A stretch of DNA of 64,000 bases from a bacterium BRH_c32 (GCA_001516025.1 LOEU01000015.1:62001-126000); one strand, 5' to 3'; shown: positions 41,950 through 50,869, numbered from the stretch's first letter. Notes: generated from the letters alone by a model not told the origin. Translations and numbers: made by a program.

Positions 41950-43677
41950 TTAGCTTATCTCAAATTTCTTCATTTTGCGCCATAGAGTGGAAGGGTCAAT
42001 ATTTAATTCTCTCGCGGTTTGAGAGCGGTTACCATTATTCTTTTTTAGAACCGAAATAAGCAACTGCCTTTCTGCATCTTTAAATCCGAGAGGTGAATTA
42101 GTATTATGAGTAAGTTTATTATGCTCACCCTCTCTCAATCTTTTTGGGAGACATTCGAGTTGAATTATTTCATTGCTGCAAATAACGAAGCAATGTTCAA
42201 TCACGTTTTCTAATTCACGGATATTCCCTTCCCACTCTTGCTCTAACAAAATATCATAAGCAGAAGATGAAAATTGTTTAATATTCTTACCAAACTTTTT
42301 ATTGAACTTTGAGATAAAGTGATTTATAAGAAGCGGAAAATCATCCATTCTTTCTCTAAGTGGCGGAAGATGAATATTGACAACATTAATACGATAAAAC
42401 AGATCTGAACGGAAACGTCCCTCGGAAATTTCATCCGAAAGAATTTTATTGGTGGCTGCAATAATTCTCACATCCATTTTAATTGGTTTATTTCCACCTA
42501 CACGTTCGAATTCGCGAGTCTCTAATACGCGGAGAAGTTTTGTCTGAACCGATACCGAGAGATCACCTATTTCATCTAAGAATATTGTGCCCCCTTGAGC
42601 AAGTTCGAATCTTCCGATTTTACTTTTTACGGCACCTGTAAAAGAACCTTTTTCGTGACCGAAGAGTTCGCTCTCTATAAGTGACTCCACAAATGCGCTG
42701 CAATTAACCGCCACAAATGGATTTTTTTTGCGTGGACTATTAAGATGGATTGCGCGAGCCGCCAATTCTTTTCCTGTTCCGCTTTCCCCTGTAATGAGTA
42801 CCGAGCTATCGGTTTGAGAAACACTCTCGAGCAAATTATATATACTCCGGATCTCTTTATTCCCGCCGATAATATTTTCATATTTATAAAATTCGTTTAA
42901 GTGAGAAGAGAGATTTTTAATTTCTGATATATCGATAAAAGTTTCTACTGCTCCGATATTTTCATTTTTATTATTTAGCAAAATTGAAGAGTTAACGCGA
43001 ATCGGTATTTTCTTACCGCTTTTGTGGAAAATTTCTAATTCATTGCCGATCATGGCTTTACCGTTATTAAGAGTCTGCTCCATGTGGCAACCATTTTGGC
43101 ATAAAGAAGAACCAAAAATATCCCAACATTTTTTACCGATTGCTTCCGTCTTCTTATAACCCGTAATCTTTTCAGCAGAATTATTAAAGGAAGTAACATT
43201 CCAATCGCTATCAATCGTAAAAGTGCCTTCAATATTGCTATTAAAAATTGCATCAAGTTTATTTTTTTGATTTATTAGCTCGGTAGTTTTAGTTTCGAGT
43301 TCTTGTGAAAGAGAAAGCATCTCATTCGTATCACGGAAAACAAAAACGACACTTAAGACAGATTGCCCATTTGTAATTGGAGTAATCGAAGCGAGAACTT
43401 TTTTGACATCTCCTTTTTTGTTGATTATCTGGGTAGAAATGTTCGTGAATACAAGATTTTTGGTCAGTGCCTCTTTTATATAGTTGATTACTTCCTCGTC
43501 TTTGGGGAAGATATGATGATAATCGAAACCGACTATATCATCCTCTTCGAAGCCTGTAATTCGTGAGGCGGCTTCATTAAAAACGATTATTTTTAGTTCT
43601 TTTCCGATAACTGTAATTCCATCAGGGATTACAATTGCTTCTCTATTCTTGTTTATAATGCTTTGAACTTCTTTCAT
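41950..43677 (-). CDS. Sigma-54-dependent transcriptional activator, PAS-PAS-AAA+-Fis type
   Basis: A 575-residue enhancer-binding protein. Two PAS domains (about 15-120 and 140-260) precede the AAA+ domain, with Walker A GESGTGKE near 296, the sigma-54 contact loop GSFTGA near 345 and Walker B GTIFLDEIGD. The Fis-type helix-turn-helix is at the end (ARELNIDPSTLWRKMKKF). It is divergent from the NifX/MinD operon, and the shared gap holds a near-consensus sigma-54 promoter plus a repeat cluster where it would bind. This matches the arrangement of the ORP locus in Desulfovibrio, where a cognate activator drives the operon. The PAS domains presumably sense redox or a small ligand. Confidence 0.93.
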   Translation of the reverse strand: MKEVQSIINKNREAIVIPDGITVIGKELKIIVFNEAASRITGFEEDDIVGFDYHHIFPKDEEVINYIKEALTKNLVFTNISTQIINKKGDVKKVLASITPITNGQSVLSVVFVFRDTNEMLSLSQELETKTTELINQKNKLDAIFNSNIEGTFTIDSDWNVTSFNNSAEKITGYKKTEAIGKKCWDIFGSSLCQNGCHMEQTLNNGKAMIGNELEIFHKSGKKIPIRVNSSILLNNKNENIGAVETFIDISEIKNLSSHLNEFYKYENIIGGNKEIRSIYNLLESVSQTDSSVLITGESGTGKELAARAIHLNSPRKKNPFVAVNCSAFVESLIESELFGHEKGSFTGAVKSKIGRFELAQGGTIFLDEIGDLSVSVQTKLLRVLETREFERVGGNKPIKMDVRIIAATNKILSDEISEGRFRSDLFYRINVVNIHLPPLRERMDDFPLLINHFISKFNKKFGKNIKQFSSSAYDILLEQEWEGNIRELENVIEHCFVICSNEIIQLECLPKRLREGEHNKLTHNTNSPLGFKDAERQLLISVLKKNNGNRSQTARELNIDPSTLWRKMKKFEIS

Positions 43678-43695
43678 TTTCTACTCCAATTCACC

Positions 43696-43760
43696 ATTGC
43701 AATTTAACAAATTTATTGCATTATTAAAATCCTACAGCAATATATGTTGCAATCATGCAA
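43696..43760. promoter_or_regulatory. Cluster of TGCAA/TTGCA half-sites, candidate upstream activating sequence
   Basis: Within 65 bases there are ATTGCAAT (43696-43703, a palindrome), ATTGCAT (43715-43721), and two overlapping inverted repeats: GCAA-N6-TTGC (43737-43750) and TTGCA-N4-TGCAA (43747-43760). The last centres about 88 bases upstream of the predicted transcription start, a typical distance for an enhancer-binding site. I infer it is the site of the divergent activator. Confidence 0.55.
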
Positions 43761-43814
43761 TATTAATGTTCAAGAAATAATGCGAATTGTCCAAAAAAAA
43801 GGCACTTTTACCAT

Positions 43815-43830
43815 TGGAACGATTAATGCA
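43815..43830 (+). promoter_or_regulatory. Sigma-54 promoter of the ORP-like operon
   Basis: TGGAACG-N4-ATGCA matches the -24/-12 consensus TGGCACG-N4-TTGCA at 10 of 12 specified positions. GG is at 43816-43817 and GC at 43828-43829 with exact spacing. Transcription would start about 25 bases before the ATG at 43867, and the divergent gene encodes a sigma-54 activator. Confidence 0.85.
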
Positions 43831-43866
43831 ACAGTTAAGACAAACATTTTATTTCAAAGGAAAATT

Positions 43867-44397
43867 ATGAACAAAAGAATAGCAATAGCAATTGAAGAAA
43901 CAGGTAGCAGCGAGATAGTGGCTGATCATTTTGGTCATTGTTCAAAATTTGTTGTATGCGAATTTGACGATCAAAAAAATATAGTTAAAACTGAAACATT
44001 TTTTAATCCATTAGCAGGCGGACATCATGGGGCATGCCAATTACCCGGATACGTACAGCAATTTAATGTAAGCGCAATTATTGCCGGCGGAATGGGACAA
44101 AAAGCAATAGATAATTTCTCTAATTTTGGTATCGAAGTTATAACTGCTCCGGGATTGGTATATAATGATGCGGTAGACCGTTTTATGGACGGAAAACTTA
44201 TTGGTTATGATACCTGCAAGCATGAACATCACCATGGCGAAGAACACGGACAGGGAGAAGGACATGGACATGGCAATGGCGGTGGTAATAGTCAAGGCGG
44301 AGGATTCGGCGAAGGCCATGGGCACGGTGCCGGTAATGCTGCCGGATTCGGCGAAGGTCAGGGACAGGGAAATGGTAAAGGTTTCGGGCAAAATTAA
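43867..44397 (+). CDS. NifX/NifB-type (dinitrogenase Fe-Mo cofactor family) protein with His/Gly-rich tail
   Basis: A protein of about 176 residues. I choose the ATG at 43867 (AAAGGA 5 bases before it) because the longer reading from 43744 crosses the predicted sigma-54 promoter. Residues 1-115 have the Fe-Mo-cofactor-binding fold (DHFGHCSKF, IIAGGMGQKAIDNF). The rest, about 60 residues, is a low-complexity tail made mainly of His, Gly, Glu and Gln (for example GEGHGHGNGGG), probably a metal store or chelating tail. It is the first gene of the operon; the next starts 5 bases later. Proteins of this fold bind metal clusters in the ORP complex, but the ligand here is unproven. Confidence 0.9.
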   Translation: MNKRIAIAIEETGSSEIVADHFGHCSKFVVCEFDDQKNIVKTETFFNPLAGGHHGACQLPGYVQQFNVSAIIAGGMGQKAIDNFSNFGIEVITAPGLVYNDAVDRFMDGKLIGYDTCKHEHHHGEEHGQGEGHGHGNGGGNSQGGGFGEGHGHGAGNAAGFGEGQGQGNGKGFGQN

Positions 44398-44402
44398 GTA
44401 TA

Positions 44403-45392
44403 ATGAAAGAAGTAATTCTATCCATAGCATCAGGGAAAGGTGGAACAGGCAAGACAACCATTGCGGCGAGTCTTGCTTCCATTATCCCGAACAGCGCTTA
44501 TATCGATTGCGATGTGGAAGAGCCAAATGGTCATCTCCTCTTAAAGCCGAAAATTAACACTGAAGAATTTGTATCAAAACTTCTCCCGAAGATTGACCCC
44601 TATAAATGCACAGTCTGCGGTAAATGTGTTGAGGTATGCGAGTTTAATGCTTTAATAAATCTGAAATTCGAGATTACGTTAATCGATGAGATGTGTCATG
44701 GATGCGGAGCTTGCACTTATTTCTGTCCCGGAAAAGCAATTACAGAGATCGAAAAACCAATCGGCGTAATAAGAAAAGGATTAACCGAACATGGCATTTT
44801 ATTTATCGATGGACTTCTTAATATTGGAGAAGTAGCTGCCGCACCACTAATAAAGGCAGTAAAAAGGAAAATAGCGGGGAGCAAAAATGGTCAGGCTGGA
44901 TATTTCTCGAAGGGCGAAATTTCGAATAGAGATAAGACTTCTAAGCAAAATGAGATAAGCATTTCATCTATAAAATCTACTGATGATATCAGTCAACAAT
45001 ATCTCTTTGAAAAAACCTACGTTATCGATTCCCCTCCCGGGACATCATGTTCTATGGTCGAGGCAGTGAGCGATTCTGATTATTGCATATTAGTAACTGA
45101 ATCAACGCCATTCGGCTTGAATGATCTCAAGCTCGCAATGGAAGTGCTCAAGACAATAGACATTCCTTTTGGTGTAGTCATAAATAAATATGATGCTTCT
45201 TATATAGAGATGGAAAAATATTTGGAGGAAACAAAAACCGATCTGCTGATGAAAATTCCATTCGATAGAAAATATGCAGTGGCATATTCAAAAGGAATAC
45301 TGCCGATAGTTTTATATCCGGAATTGAAGAATGAATTTCTGGGACTATTCGATACGATAAAAGAGAAATTGATGATGGTGGAAAATGTCTGA
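44403..45392 (+). CDS. MinD/Mrp-family ATPase with 2x[4Fe-4S] ferredoxin insert, first copy
   Basis: A 329-residue P-loop ATPase of the MinD/Mrp type with the deviant Walker A GKGGTGKTT at 11-19 and a switch region DSPPGTSCSMVEAV. A two-cluster ferredoxin domain is inserted near 65-115, with CTVCGKCVEVC and CHGCGACTYFC followed by Pro. Such hybrids occur in the ORP locus and among Fe-S cluster carriers. A ~30-residue Lys/Ser-rich linker near 165-200 is less conserved. It starts 5 bases after the NifX gene and overlaps the second ATPase by 8 bases. Confidence 0.92.
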   Translation: MKEVILSIASGKGGTGKTTIAASLASIIPNSAYIDCDVEEPNGHLLLKPKINTEEFVSKLLPKIDPYKCTVCGKCVEVCEFNALINLKFEITLIDEMCHGCGACTYFCPGKAITEIEKPIGVIRKGLTEHGILFIDGLLNIGEVAAAPLIKAVKRKIAGSKNGQAGYFSKGEISNRDKTSKQNEISISSIKSTDDISQQYLFEKTYVIDSPPGTSCSMVEAVSDSDYCILVTESTPFGLNDLKLAMEVLKTIDIPFGVVINKYDASYIEMEKYLEETKTDLLMKIPFDRKYAVAYSKGILPIVLYPELKNEFLGLFDTIKEKLMMVENV

Positions 45393-46314
45393 TAACGGAT
45401 ATAAACAGATAGTGATATTAAGCGGTAAAGGCGGTACGGGCAAGACTACTATCTCGGCAGCATTTGCAAGTTTTGAAAATGATAAAGTGATAGTGGATTG
45501 CGATGTGGATGCGGCAAATATGCACTTAATGCTCAAACCGAAATCGGAAAAGAGTCATGAATTTTCGGGTGGTAAAAAAGCAGCTATTAATAACGAGATC
45601 TGTATTCAATGCGGTCTATGCGAAACTGTCTGCCGGTTTGATGCGATCAATGATTTTAAGATCAACCATTTGAAATGCGAAGGATGCGGATTTTGTTTTA
45701 GAGTATGCCCAGAAAGTGCAATCTCTTTTACCCCTTCAATAGGTGGAAATTATTTTGAATGCGAATTGGAAGATGATTCAAAATTCTTTTATGCAAAACT
45801 TTTCCCCGGGCAAGGAAATTCAGGCAAGCTTGTAAGTGAAATCAAAAAGAGTGCGATTAATTCTATCAAAGAAAATTCCCTCCAAAGCTCGAATAAGAAG
45901 ATCGCTTCAATAAATAATCCGGATGTAAATGGCGGTAAATTTATCATAGTCGATGGTCCTCCGGGAATAGGATGCCCCGTGAATGCCAGTATTTCAAAAG
46001 CCGATTTTGCTATACTGGTAACCGAGCCTACTCTTTCGGGGGTTCATGATCTAAAACGCTTAGTTGAATTACTGAATACGTTTAAGATTCGCATGGGAAT
46101 AATTATTAATAAAAGTGATCTGAATGAATCGGTGGCAGAGCAGATTAAAGATCATGCCACTGAAAAAAATATTCCGTTATTAGGTGAAATACCTTTTAAT
46201 ACGGAATTTGTAAAAGCTCTTATAGAAGGGAAAAATATTGTAGAAGTAGATGAATCGGTAAAAAAAGATTTATTAAAAATTTGGGAAAAAACGAAATCAT
46301 ATATTATAAATTGA
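45385..46314 (+). CDS. MinD/Mrp-family ATPase with 2x[4Fe-4S] ferredoxin insert, second copy
   Basis: A 309-residue paralogue of the preceding gene: Walker A GKGGTGKTT at 14-22, ferredoxin motifs CIQCGLCETVC and CEGCGFCFRVC, switch motif DGPPGIGCPVNAS. The two ATPases probably form a heterodimer, as suggested for the ORP complex. The start overlaps the end of the first copy by 8 bases, implying coupled translation and equal amounts. The NifX-like gene begins 15 bases after it. Confidence 0.92.
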   Translation: MSDNGYKQIVILSGKGGTGKTTISAAFASFENDKVIVDCDVDAANMHLMLKPKSEKSHEFSGGKKAAINNEICIQCGLCETVCRFDAINDFKINHLKCEGCGFCFRVCPESAISFTPSIGGNYFECELEDDSKFFYAKLFPGQGNSGKLVSEIKKSAINSIKENSLQSSNKKIASINNPDVNGGKFIIVDGPPGIGCPVNASISKADFAILVTEPTLSGVHDLKRLVELLNTFKIRMGIIINKSDLNESVAEQIKDHATEKNIPLLGEIPFNTEFVKALIEGKNIVEVDESVKKDLLKIWEKTKSYIIN

Positions 46315-46329
46315 AGAATTGGAGAAGAA

Positions 46330-46680
46330 ATGATTGCTGAATTAAAAAATACGAATAAAGAAAAAATTGCTTTTACATCAACGGGTGGATCGATGGAATC
46401 ATTATTGAGCGAGCAATTCGGGAGATGCCAATATTTTATTATTGTTGATCCGGAGACAGGTAAATTTGAAGCGATCTCCAATCTCGGTGAACAGATGCAA
46501 AGCGGAGCCGGACCAAAAGCAGCAGAGCTAATTCATCATCATGGTGCAAATGTTGTCGTTACAGGTCATGTCGGCGATAAAGCTGAAGAAGTATTAAAAA
46601 GAGTAAATATAAAAATCGCTTCCGGCTATAAAGGGAACATAAAAGTAAAAGATGCATTAACAGAATATTTATCTAAATAG
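46330..46680 (+). CDS. NifX-family (orange-protein-like) protein
   Basis: A 116-residue single-domain protein of the dinitrogenase Fe-Mo cofactor family (SMESLLSEQFGRCQYFIIVD, SGAGPKAAELIHHHGANVVV). Size and fold fit the orange protein ORP and related metal-cluster carriers. AGAAG precedes the ATG. It is the fourth gene of the operon. The HHH segment near 60 may be metal-binding; that is inference. Confidence 0.88.
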   Translation: MIAELKNTNKEKIAFTSTGGSMESLLSEQFGRCQYFIIVDPETGKFEAISNLGEQMQSGAGPKAAELIHHHGANVVVTGHVGDKAEEVLKRVNIKIASGYKGNIKVKDALTEYLSK

Positions 46681-46691
46681 AGAAAAATTAA

Positions 46692-47123
46692 TTGGAAGAA
46701 CTAATTACAAACAGGATTGCGGTTCAGTTTTACGAATCCCAATTCTGTTCTATTGAACTGCCTCTGCAAGTTCACACTTATGATATCGATATAGCTCATC
46801 ATGTAAATAATATAGTTTATTTGCGTTGGCTCGAAGATATGCGCTGTGAACTTTTTACTAAACTGGATTTATTAGAATCGTTAATTGCATTAAATTATTA
46901 TCCGGTGGTGGCATCATGCGAGTTGAAGTATAAAAAGCAGATTAAACTTATGGATCGTCCAATCGGAAGAATGTTTTTAGAAAGCAGTTCACACGGTATA
47001 TTAATATTCAAAGCCGAAATAAGAATAGATGATAAAATAGCCTTTTGTGCTTCTCAAAAATGTGTGATAATGGACTTAAAGAATAACCTTATGATAACAG
47101 ATAATATCATAAAAATAATTTAA
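46692..47123 (+). CDS. Acyl-CoA thioesterase, 4HBT family
   Basis: A 143-residue hotdog-fold thioesterase. The conserved block VHTYDIDIAHHVNNIVYLRW contains the catalytic-region Asp and His-Val-Asn-Asn of the 4-hydroxybenzoyl-CoA thioesterase family. The reading starts at a TTG 11 bases after the ORP operon; no better upstream start is available and the first in-frame ATG lies inside the domain. It would hydrolyse a small acyl-CoA in the cytoplasm. It may be read through from the operon. Its last 17 bases overlap the convergent sugar-kinase gene. Confidence 0.82.
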   Translation: MEELITNRIAVQFYESQFCSIELPLQVHTYDIDIAHHVNNIVYLRWLEDMRCELFTKLDLLESLIALNYYPVVASCELKYKKQIKLMDRPIGRMFLESSSHGILIFKAEIRIDDKIAFCASQKCVIMDLKNNLMITDNIIKII

Positions 47124-48588
47124 GCCCATTAAGCCATTTATTATATGCTTCACTTGTTTGAACGAATGCAAGTGGATCGGGATCAATTATTTCTAATTTT
47201 TTGAGTGAAGCAAATGCTTCATCGAATGAGCGATAGAATCCCGCACCAATAGCCGCTCCGCGTGCAGCTCCAATTGATCCGTCAGTTTCATAAAGTTCTA
47301 TTGAAGCGCCGATTACGTTTGCCAATGTTTCTCTAAAGATTGGACTTAAGAACATATTTCCTTTGCCGGCACGAATAACATTTATATTTAACCCCATCTC
47401 TTTCATTATATCTATACCATACTTGAATGAGAATACAATTCCTTCTTGTGCCGCACGTAGTACATGGGCTTTTGAATGATTATTAAAATCGAGATTAAGA
47501 ATATGACTACCGATATTTTTATTTTTCAAGACTCTTTCTGCGCCATTACCGAATGGAAGAACCACAACTCCATTTGAACCGATCGGTATTGCTTTGGCTG
47601 ATTCATTCATTTCAGAATAGGATAGACCACTTGTAAAATTTTTTCTTATCCATGAATTGAGGATGCCTGTACCATTAATACAAAGGAGCACTCCAAGCTT
47701 AATTGAATCGTTCAAATAGTTCACATGAGCAAATTGATTTACACGTGAATATTTATCAAAATTATTCTTATCAATTACTCCATAAACAACGCCTGAGGTT
47801 CCTGCATTTGCTGCCACTTCACCTGCATTGAGAACGTTTAATGAAAAGGCGTTATTTGGTTGATCTCCGGCGCGATATGATACGATTGCATCACTGCTTA
47901 TTCCAAGCACTTCGGCTATCGAACTTAATATTTTTCCTTGATTAGAAAAAGTAGGATTAACTTGCGGTATAATGTTATCGGGTATCTCATAATAATTTAA
48001 TAGTTTATCGGAGATTGCATTAGAGGTAAAATCCCAAAAGATACCTTCGGATAAACCGGAAACAGTTGTAGATATTTCGCCTGTTAATTTCATTGCAAGA
48101 AAATCACCGGGGAGCATTATTTTATCTATCTTATCGAAAATCTCCGGTTCATGCTCTTTTACCCATCTAAGTTTAGAAGCAGTAAAATTTCCAGGCGAAT
48201 TAAGAAAATGTTTAAGACAATAGTCTTCACCAATTTTATCAAATGCTTTATCGCCAATTTCTACGGCACGGCTATCGCACCATATAATAGATGGTCTAAG
48301 GATTTTTTGATTTTTATCAACTAATACAAGTCCATGCATCTGATATGTGATACCGAGCGATTTAATTTCATTTCCATCGATTTTCGATTCGTAAATAAGT
48401 TTTTTAAGTAGAAGTTTGGAATAGCTCCACCATAATTCAGGGTCTTGCTCTGCAAAGCCGGTTTGAGGCGAATTAATAGCCATCTCTTCTTTAGGATAAA
48501 AATCGGATGCTAATATTTTGCCCGATTCAACATCGATAATGGATGCCTTGATAGATGAACTGCCGATATCGAAACCTAATGAGAACAT
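47107..48588 (-). CDS. FGGY-family carbohydrate kinase, xylulokinase-like
   Basis: A 493-residue ATP-dependent sugar kinase. The N-terminal domain opens with LGFDIGSSSIKASIID and contains ITYQMHGLVLVD, typical of the xylulokinase group. The C-terminal domain has GNMFLSPIFRETLANVIGA and the ATP-binding region. Other FGGY sugars (for example ribulose or fuculose) remain possible. It is transcribed alone, 3' to 3' with the thioesterase gene with a 17-base overlap. No isomerase is adjacent, so the pathway is not fixed by context. Confidence 0.85.
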   Translation of the reverse strand: MFSLGFDIGSSSIKASIIDVESGKILASDFYPKEEMAINSPQTGFAEQDPELWWSYSKLLLKKLIYESKIDGNEIKSLGITYQMHGLVLVDKNQKILRPSIIWCDSRAVEIGDKAFDKIGEDYCLKHFLNSPGNFTASKLRWVKEHEPEIFDKIDKIMLPGDFLAMKLTGEISTTVSGLSEGIFWDFTSNAISDKLLNYYEIPDNIIPQVNPTFSNQGKILSSIAEVLGISSDAIVSYRAGDQPNNAFSLNVLNAGEVAANAGTSGVVYGVIDKNNFDKYSRVNQFAHVNYLNDSIKLGVLLCINGTGILNSWIRKNFTSGLSYSEMNESAKAIPIGSNGVVVLPFGNGAERVLKNKNIGSHILNLDFNNHSKAHVLRAAQEGIVFSFKYGIDIMKEMGLNINVIRAGKGNMFLSPIFRETLANVIGASIELYETDGSIGAARGAAIGAGFYRSFDEAFASLKKLEIIDPDPLAFVQTSEAYNKWLNGLKLFL

Positions 48589-49028
48589 TACTACTCCATA
48601 ATTTTTTATTTTCGCAAATACAAATTATAATTTTTCTCAATTAATATCGGCTATTGAATAGAAATTTGTTGTTTCACAATTCTATACAACATTGATCAAT
48701 TCAGCTGATTCGCAGTATAAATTTCTGTAATTGATTATGGTAGCCAACAAAACAAAAGCACATAAAATAGATAATTATAGTCCTCAATTTTTACGAATAT
48801 ACGAAATGATGATTTTATTATAGACTAATTCTTGAACTTATGTGAATAGAATTTGTTTAAAACTAAATTTTTGGGGACTCTTTTTTATCTTTATTACAAA
48901 TGAACAATAATGAAATCTCCTATTTTGTGCATAATTTTCTTAGTTCGATTATCTTCACCTCATTATCGGAGATGAAGAAAATCAATAAAGGAATTATGTT
49001 GCAAGCGGAATTTTAAGGATGCGAGTGG
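48589..49028. other. Intergenic region, no gene seen
   Basis: A 440-base AT-rich stretch upstream of the sugar kinase and downstream of the LytTR regulator. It contains a weak hairpin at 48952-48978 and probably the sugar-kinase promoter. No convincing ORF or RNA gene was recognised. Confidence 0.6.
48952..48978 (-). terminator. Weak hairpin after the LytTR gene
   Basis: On the minus strand a 10-bp stem (one G-U pair, left arm TCTTCATCTC) with a 7-base loop, 50 bases after the LytTR regulator stop. No T run follows, so termination is uncertain. Confidence 0.35.
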
Positions 49029-49799
49029 CTATTTATTTTCTTTTTTAATCTTTGTAGCGTATCTCTTACTGATGATAAATTCTTCATCAATATCTTTCAA
49101 GCGGATAGACATTCTTCCTCCGCCAATCTTCTCAATCTTATTTATCATATTCATATTTATAATCGTACCGCGATGAATCCTTAAAAAGATATTTTCGGGC
49201 AGTTGTTCTTCCCAAGTGGCAATTGCTCTTCGCATTAAAAATGTTTTTCCGGAAGTAGTCATAAGATTAGTATATTGATTATCTGCTTTGATAAATACAA
49301 TATCTTCAATCGTAATAAATATATGACGTCCATTAATACGAATAAGAAGTTTATCCAGAAGCTGATATGATTCTGAATCTTCTGATTCAGAATTAGTTTT
49401 ACTAAAATTATCTTCAATGATTACGTTATGCTTATTGAGCCTTGTTCTAACGGCACTAAGGAGCTCCTTCATCTTAAAGGGTTTGAAAATATAGTCATCT
49501 GCGCCAAGCTCCATCCCGAGTCGGAAGTCACTTCGGTCAACCATTGCAGTTAAAAATATAAATGGAATCGTTCGGGTTTCTTTTAATTTGGATAATTCTC
49601 TTAAAACATCATAGCCCGATATACCGGGCATTTTAATATCAGAGATGATTAGGTCGGGGAGAAATTCTTTTGCTTTTTCTAATCCTGACTCACCATCAGA
49701 AGAATCGATAACCTTATAATTTTCTTCTTCTAAAATTTCGATAATGTTTAATCTAATATTTGATTCATCTTCGATTACGAGTATAGTTTTTTGTTCCAT
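49029..49799 (-). CDS. LytTR-family response regulator
   Basis: A 256-residue regulator with a receiver domain (about 3-120; phospho-acceptor Asp54 in IISDIKMPGISG) and a C-terminal LytTR DNA-binding domain (about 150-250; FIKADNQYTNLMTTSGKTFL, FLRIHRGTIINM). It follows the DUF6807 gene by 20 bases on the same strand, and two sensor kinases lie further upstream in the same orientation. Which kinase partners it is unknown. Confidence 0.92.
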   Translation of the reverse strand: MEQKTILVIEDESNIRLNIIEILEEENYKVIDSSDGESGLEKAKEFLPDLIISDIKMPGISGYDVLRELSKLKETRTIPFIFLTAMVDRSDFRLGMELGADDYIFKPFKMKELLSAVRTRLNKHNVIIEDNFSKTNSESEDSESYQLLDKLLIRINGRHIFITIEDIVFIKADNQYTNLMTTSGKTFLMRRAIATWEEQLPENIFLRIHRGTIINMNMINKIEKIGGGRMSIRLKDIDEEFIISKRYATKIKKENK

Positions 49800-49819
49800 T
49801 TTCCTCCTAATACAATTAT

Positions 49820-50869
49820 TTAATTATTTAAAAATTCTTTAAATTTTTCTTCACATTCTTTTCTATCGGCTTTATCGTTTTGGATTAGAATGCGATACTT
49901 AAAAGTAACCGATTCACCCGCATCAAGTTTATAATTTAATTCTTCCTTACCTTCGCTAAAAATTTTTTGACCTAATGGATTAGCCGCAAAAAGACCATAA
50001 TCTCTAGCATGCCAATAAGTAGGGAAGCCGACATTTTCGGGATTATCAAAAATCACAATTGACACGTCATGACTATTAATATTGCCCGAGAGTGCTACCC
50101 ATTTAGCTCTTTTACCCCAAGCGTTATTTCCTTCAATACCATCGCTATTAAGATAGTTACCGGTTACGTTACTATTCTCTAAAACAGCAACTTCGGTTTT
50201 ATTTCCGTGGGAATCGGTCAAAACAATCGGTTGATTAGTAGGAAGCTCGAGCTGACGTGCAACTCTTAACCCCATCATTCCTTCTTTATTATCATTAAAG
50301 AAAACATCTTCATCAATAGCGGTAAGCTTAGTAATTCTGTCAATCGTTCTTGAATTATTTTCAGCACGAAAAATAAAATGAGTTATTTCTTCTAAAAGAA
50401 TTTCTCCATTAAAATTTAACCAATTCGAGGAGACAATTAATTCGGCTTTATTATCACTTTCCTTTTCAAAGATAATATCTTGGAGCCTGATGGTTCCCAT
50501 TTTATCGGATTGAGCTTCAGGAATTGCATCAGAGTTATTCCAGAAATCTAATCCGTTAACGTCTCCGTAATTAAACCAAAGTCCGATTTGATGCGGGTGA
50601 TCGATTCTTTCGCCGCTTCTTGGCGATAATGGATATCCTCTTGTAATTGTATCACCCATTGCAGAAATAATAGGAAACAAAACCGGTTTTTTTAATACAG
50701 GAATCTCATCGTTATATAGGAACGAGGTAAAAAGTTTGCCATCGATAAGTATATCGATCTTCTTTTGAGAATCGTTATTGATGATTTTGAATTTGCTATT
50801 GATTTGAGCATTAAGAATGGATAAGAAAGAAATGAATATAAAAAATATAGTAAATCTGATTTTATTCAT
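49820..50869 (-). CDS. DUF6807 (PmoA-family) secreted protein
   Basis: A 349-residue exported protein with a signal peptide (ends near SILNAQ). The motif block around residues 55-110 (KPVLFPIISAMGDTITRGYPL, HPHQIGLWFNYGDVNG) matches the DUF6807 family, often mislabelled methane oxygenase PmoA. The fold is probably a beta-sandwich and its function is not known. It precedes the LytTR regulator by 20 bases and likely shares its transcript. Confidence 0.82.
   Translation of the reverse strand: MNKIRFTIFFIFISFLSILNAQINSKFKIINNDSQKKIDILIDGKLFTSFLYNDEIPVLKKPVLFPIISAMGDTITRGYPLSPRSGERIDHPHQIGLWFNYGDVNGLDFWNNSDAIPEAQSDKMGTIRLQDIIFEKESDNKAELIVSSNWLNFNGEILLEEITHFIFRAENNSRTIDRITKLTAIDEDVFFNDNKEGMMGLRVARQLELPTNQPIVLTDSHGNKTEVAVLENSNVTGNYLNSDGIEGNNAWGKRAKWVALSGNINSHDVSIVIFDNPENVGFPTYWHARDYGLFAANPLGQKIFSEGKEELNYKLDAGESVTFKYRILIQNDKADRKECEEKFKEFLNN

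Noticed and set aside
43800..43817. AGGCAC followed by TTGG as a sigma-54 promoter
   Set aside because: The spacing between GG and the downstream element is about three bases too long; the adjacent TGGAACG-N4-ATGCA has the exact spacing.
43744..43866. Longer N-terminus for the NifX-like protein from the upstream ATG
   Set aside because: It would read through the predicted sigma-54 promoter and has no family similarity; the ATG at 43867 has a ribosome-binding site and matches homologue starts.
44041..44557. Overlapping ORFs opposite and alongside the NifX-like and ATPase genes
   Set aside because: They lie inside genes with clear domains and arise from the repetitive His/Gly codons; no domain or ribosome-binding site supports them.
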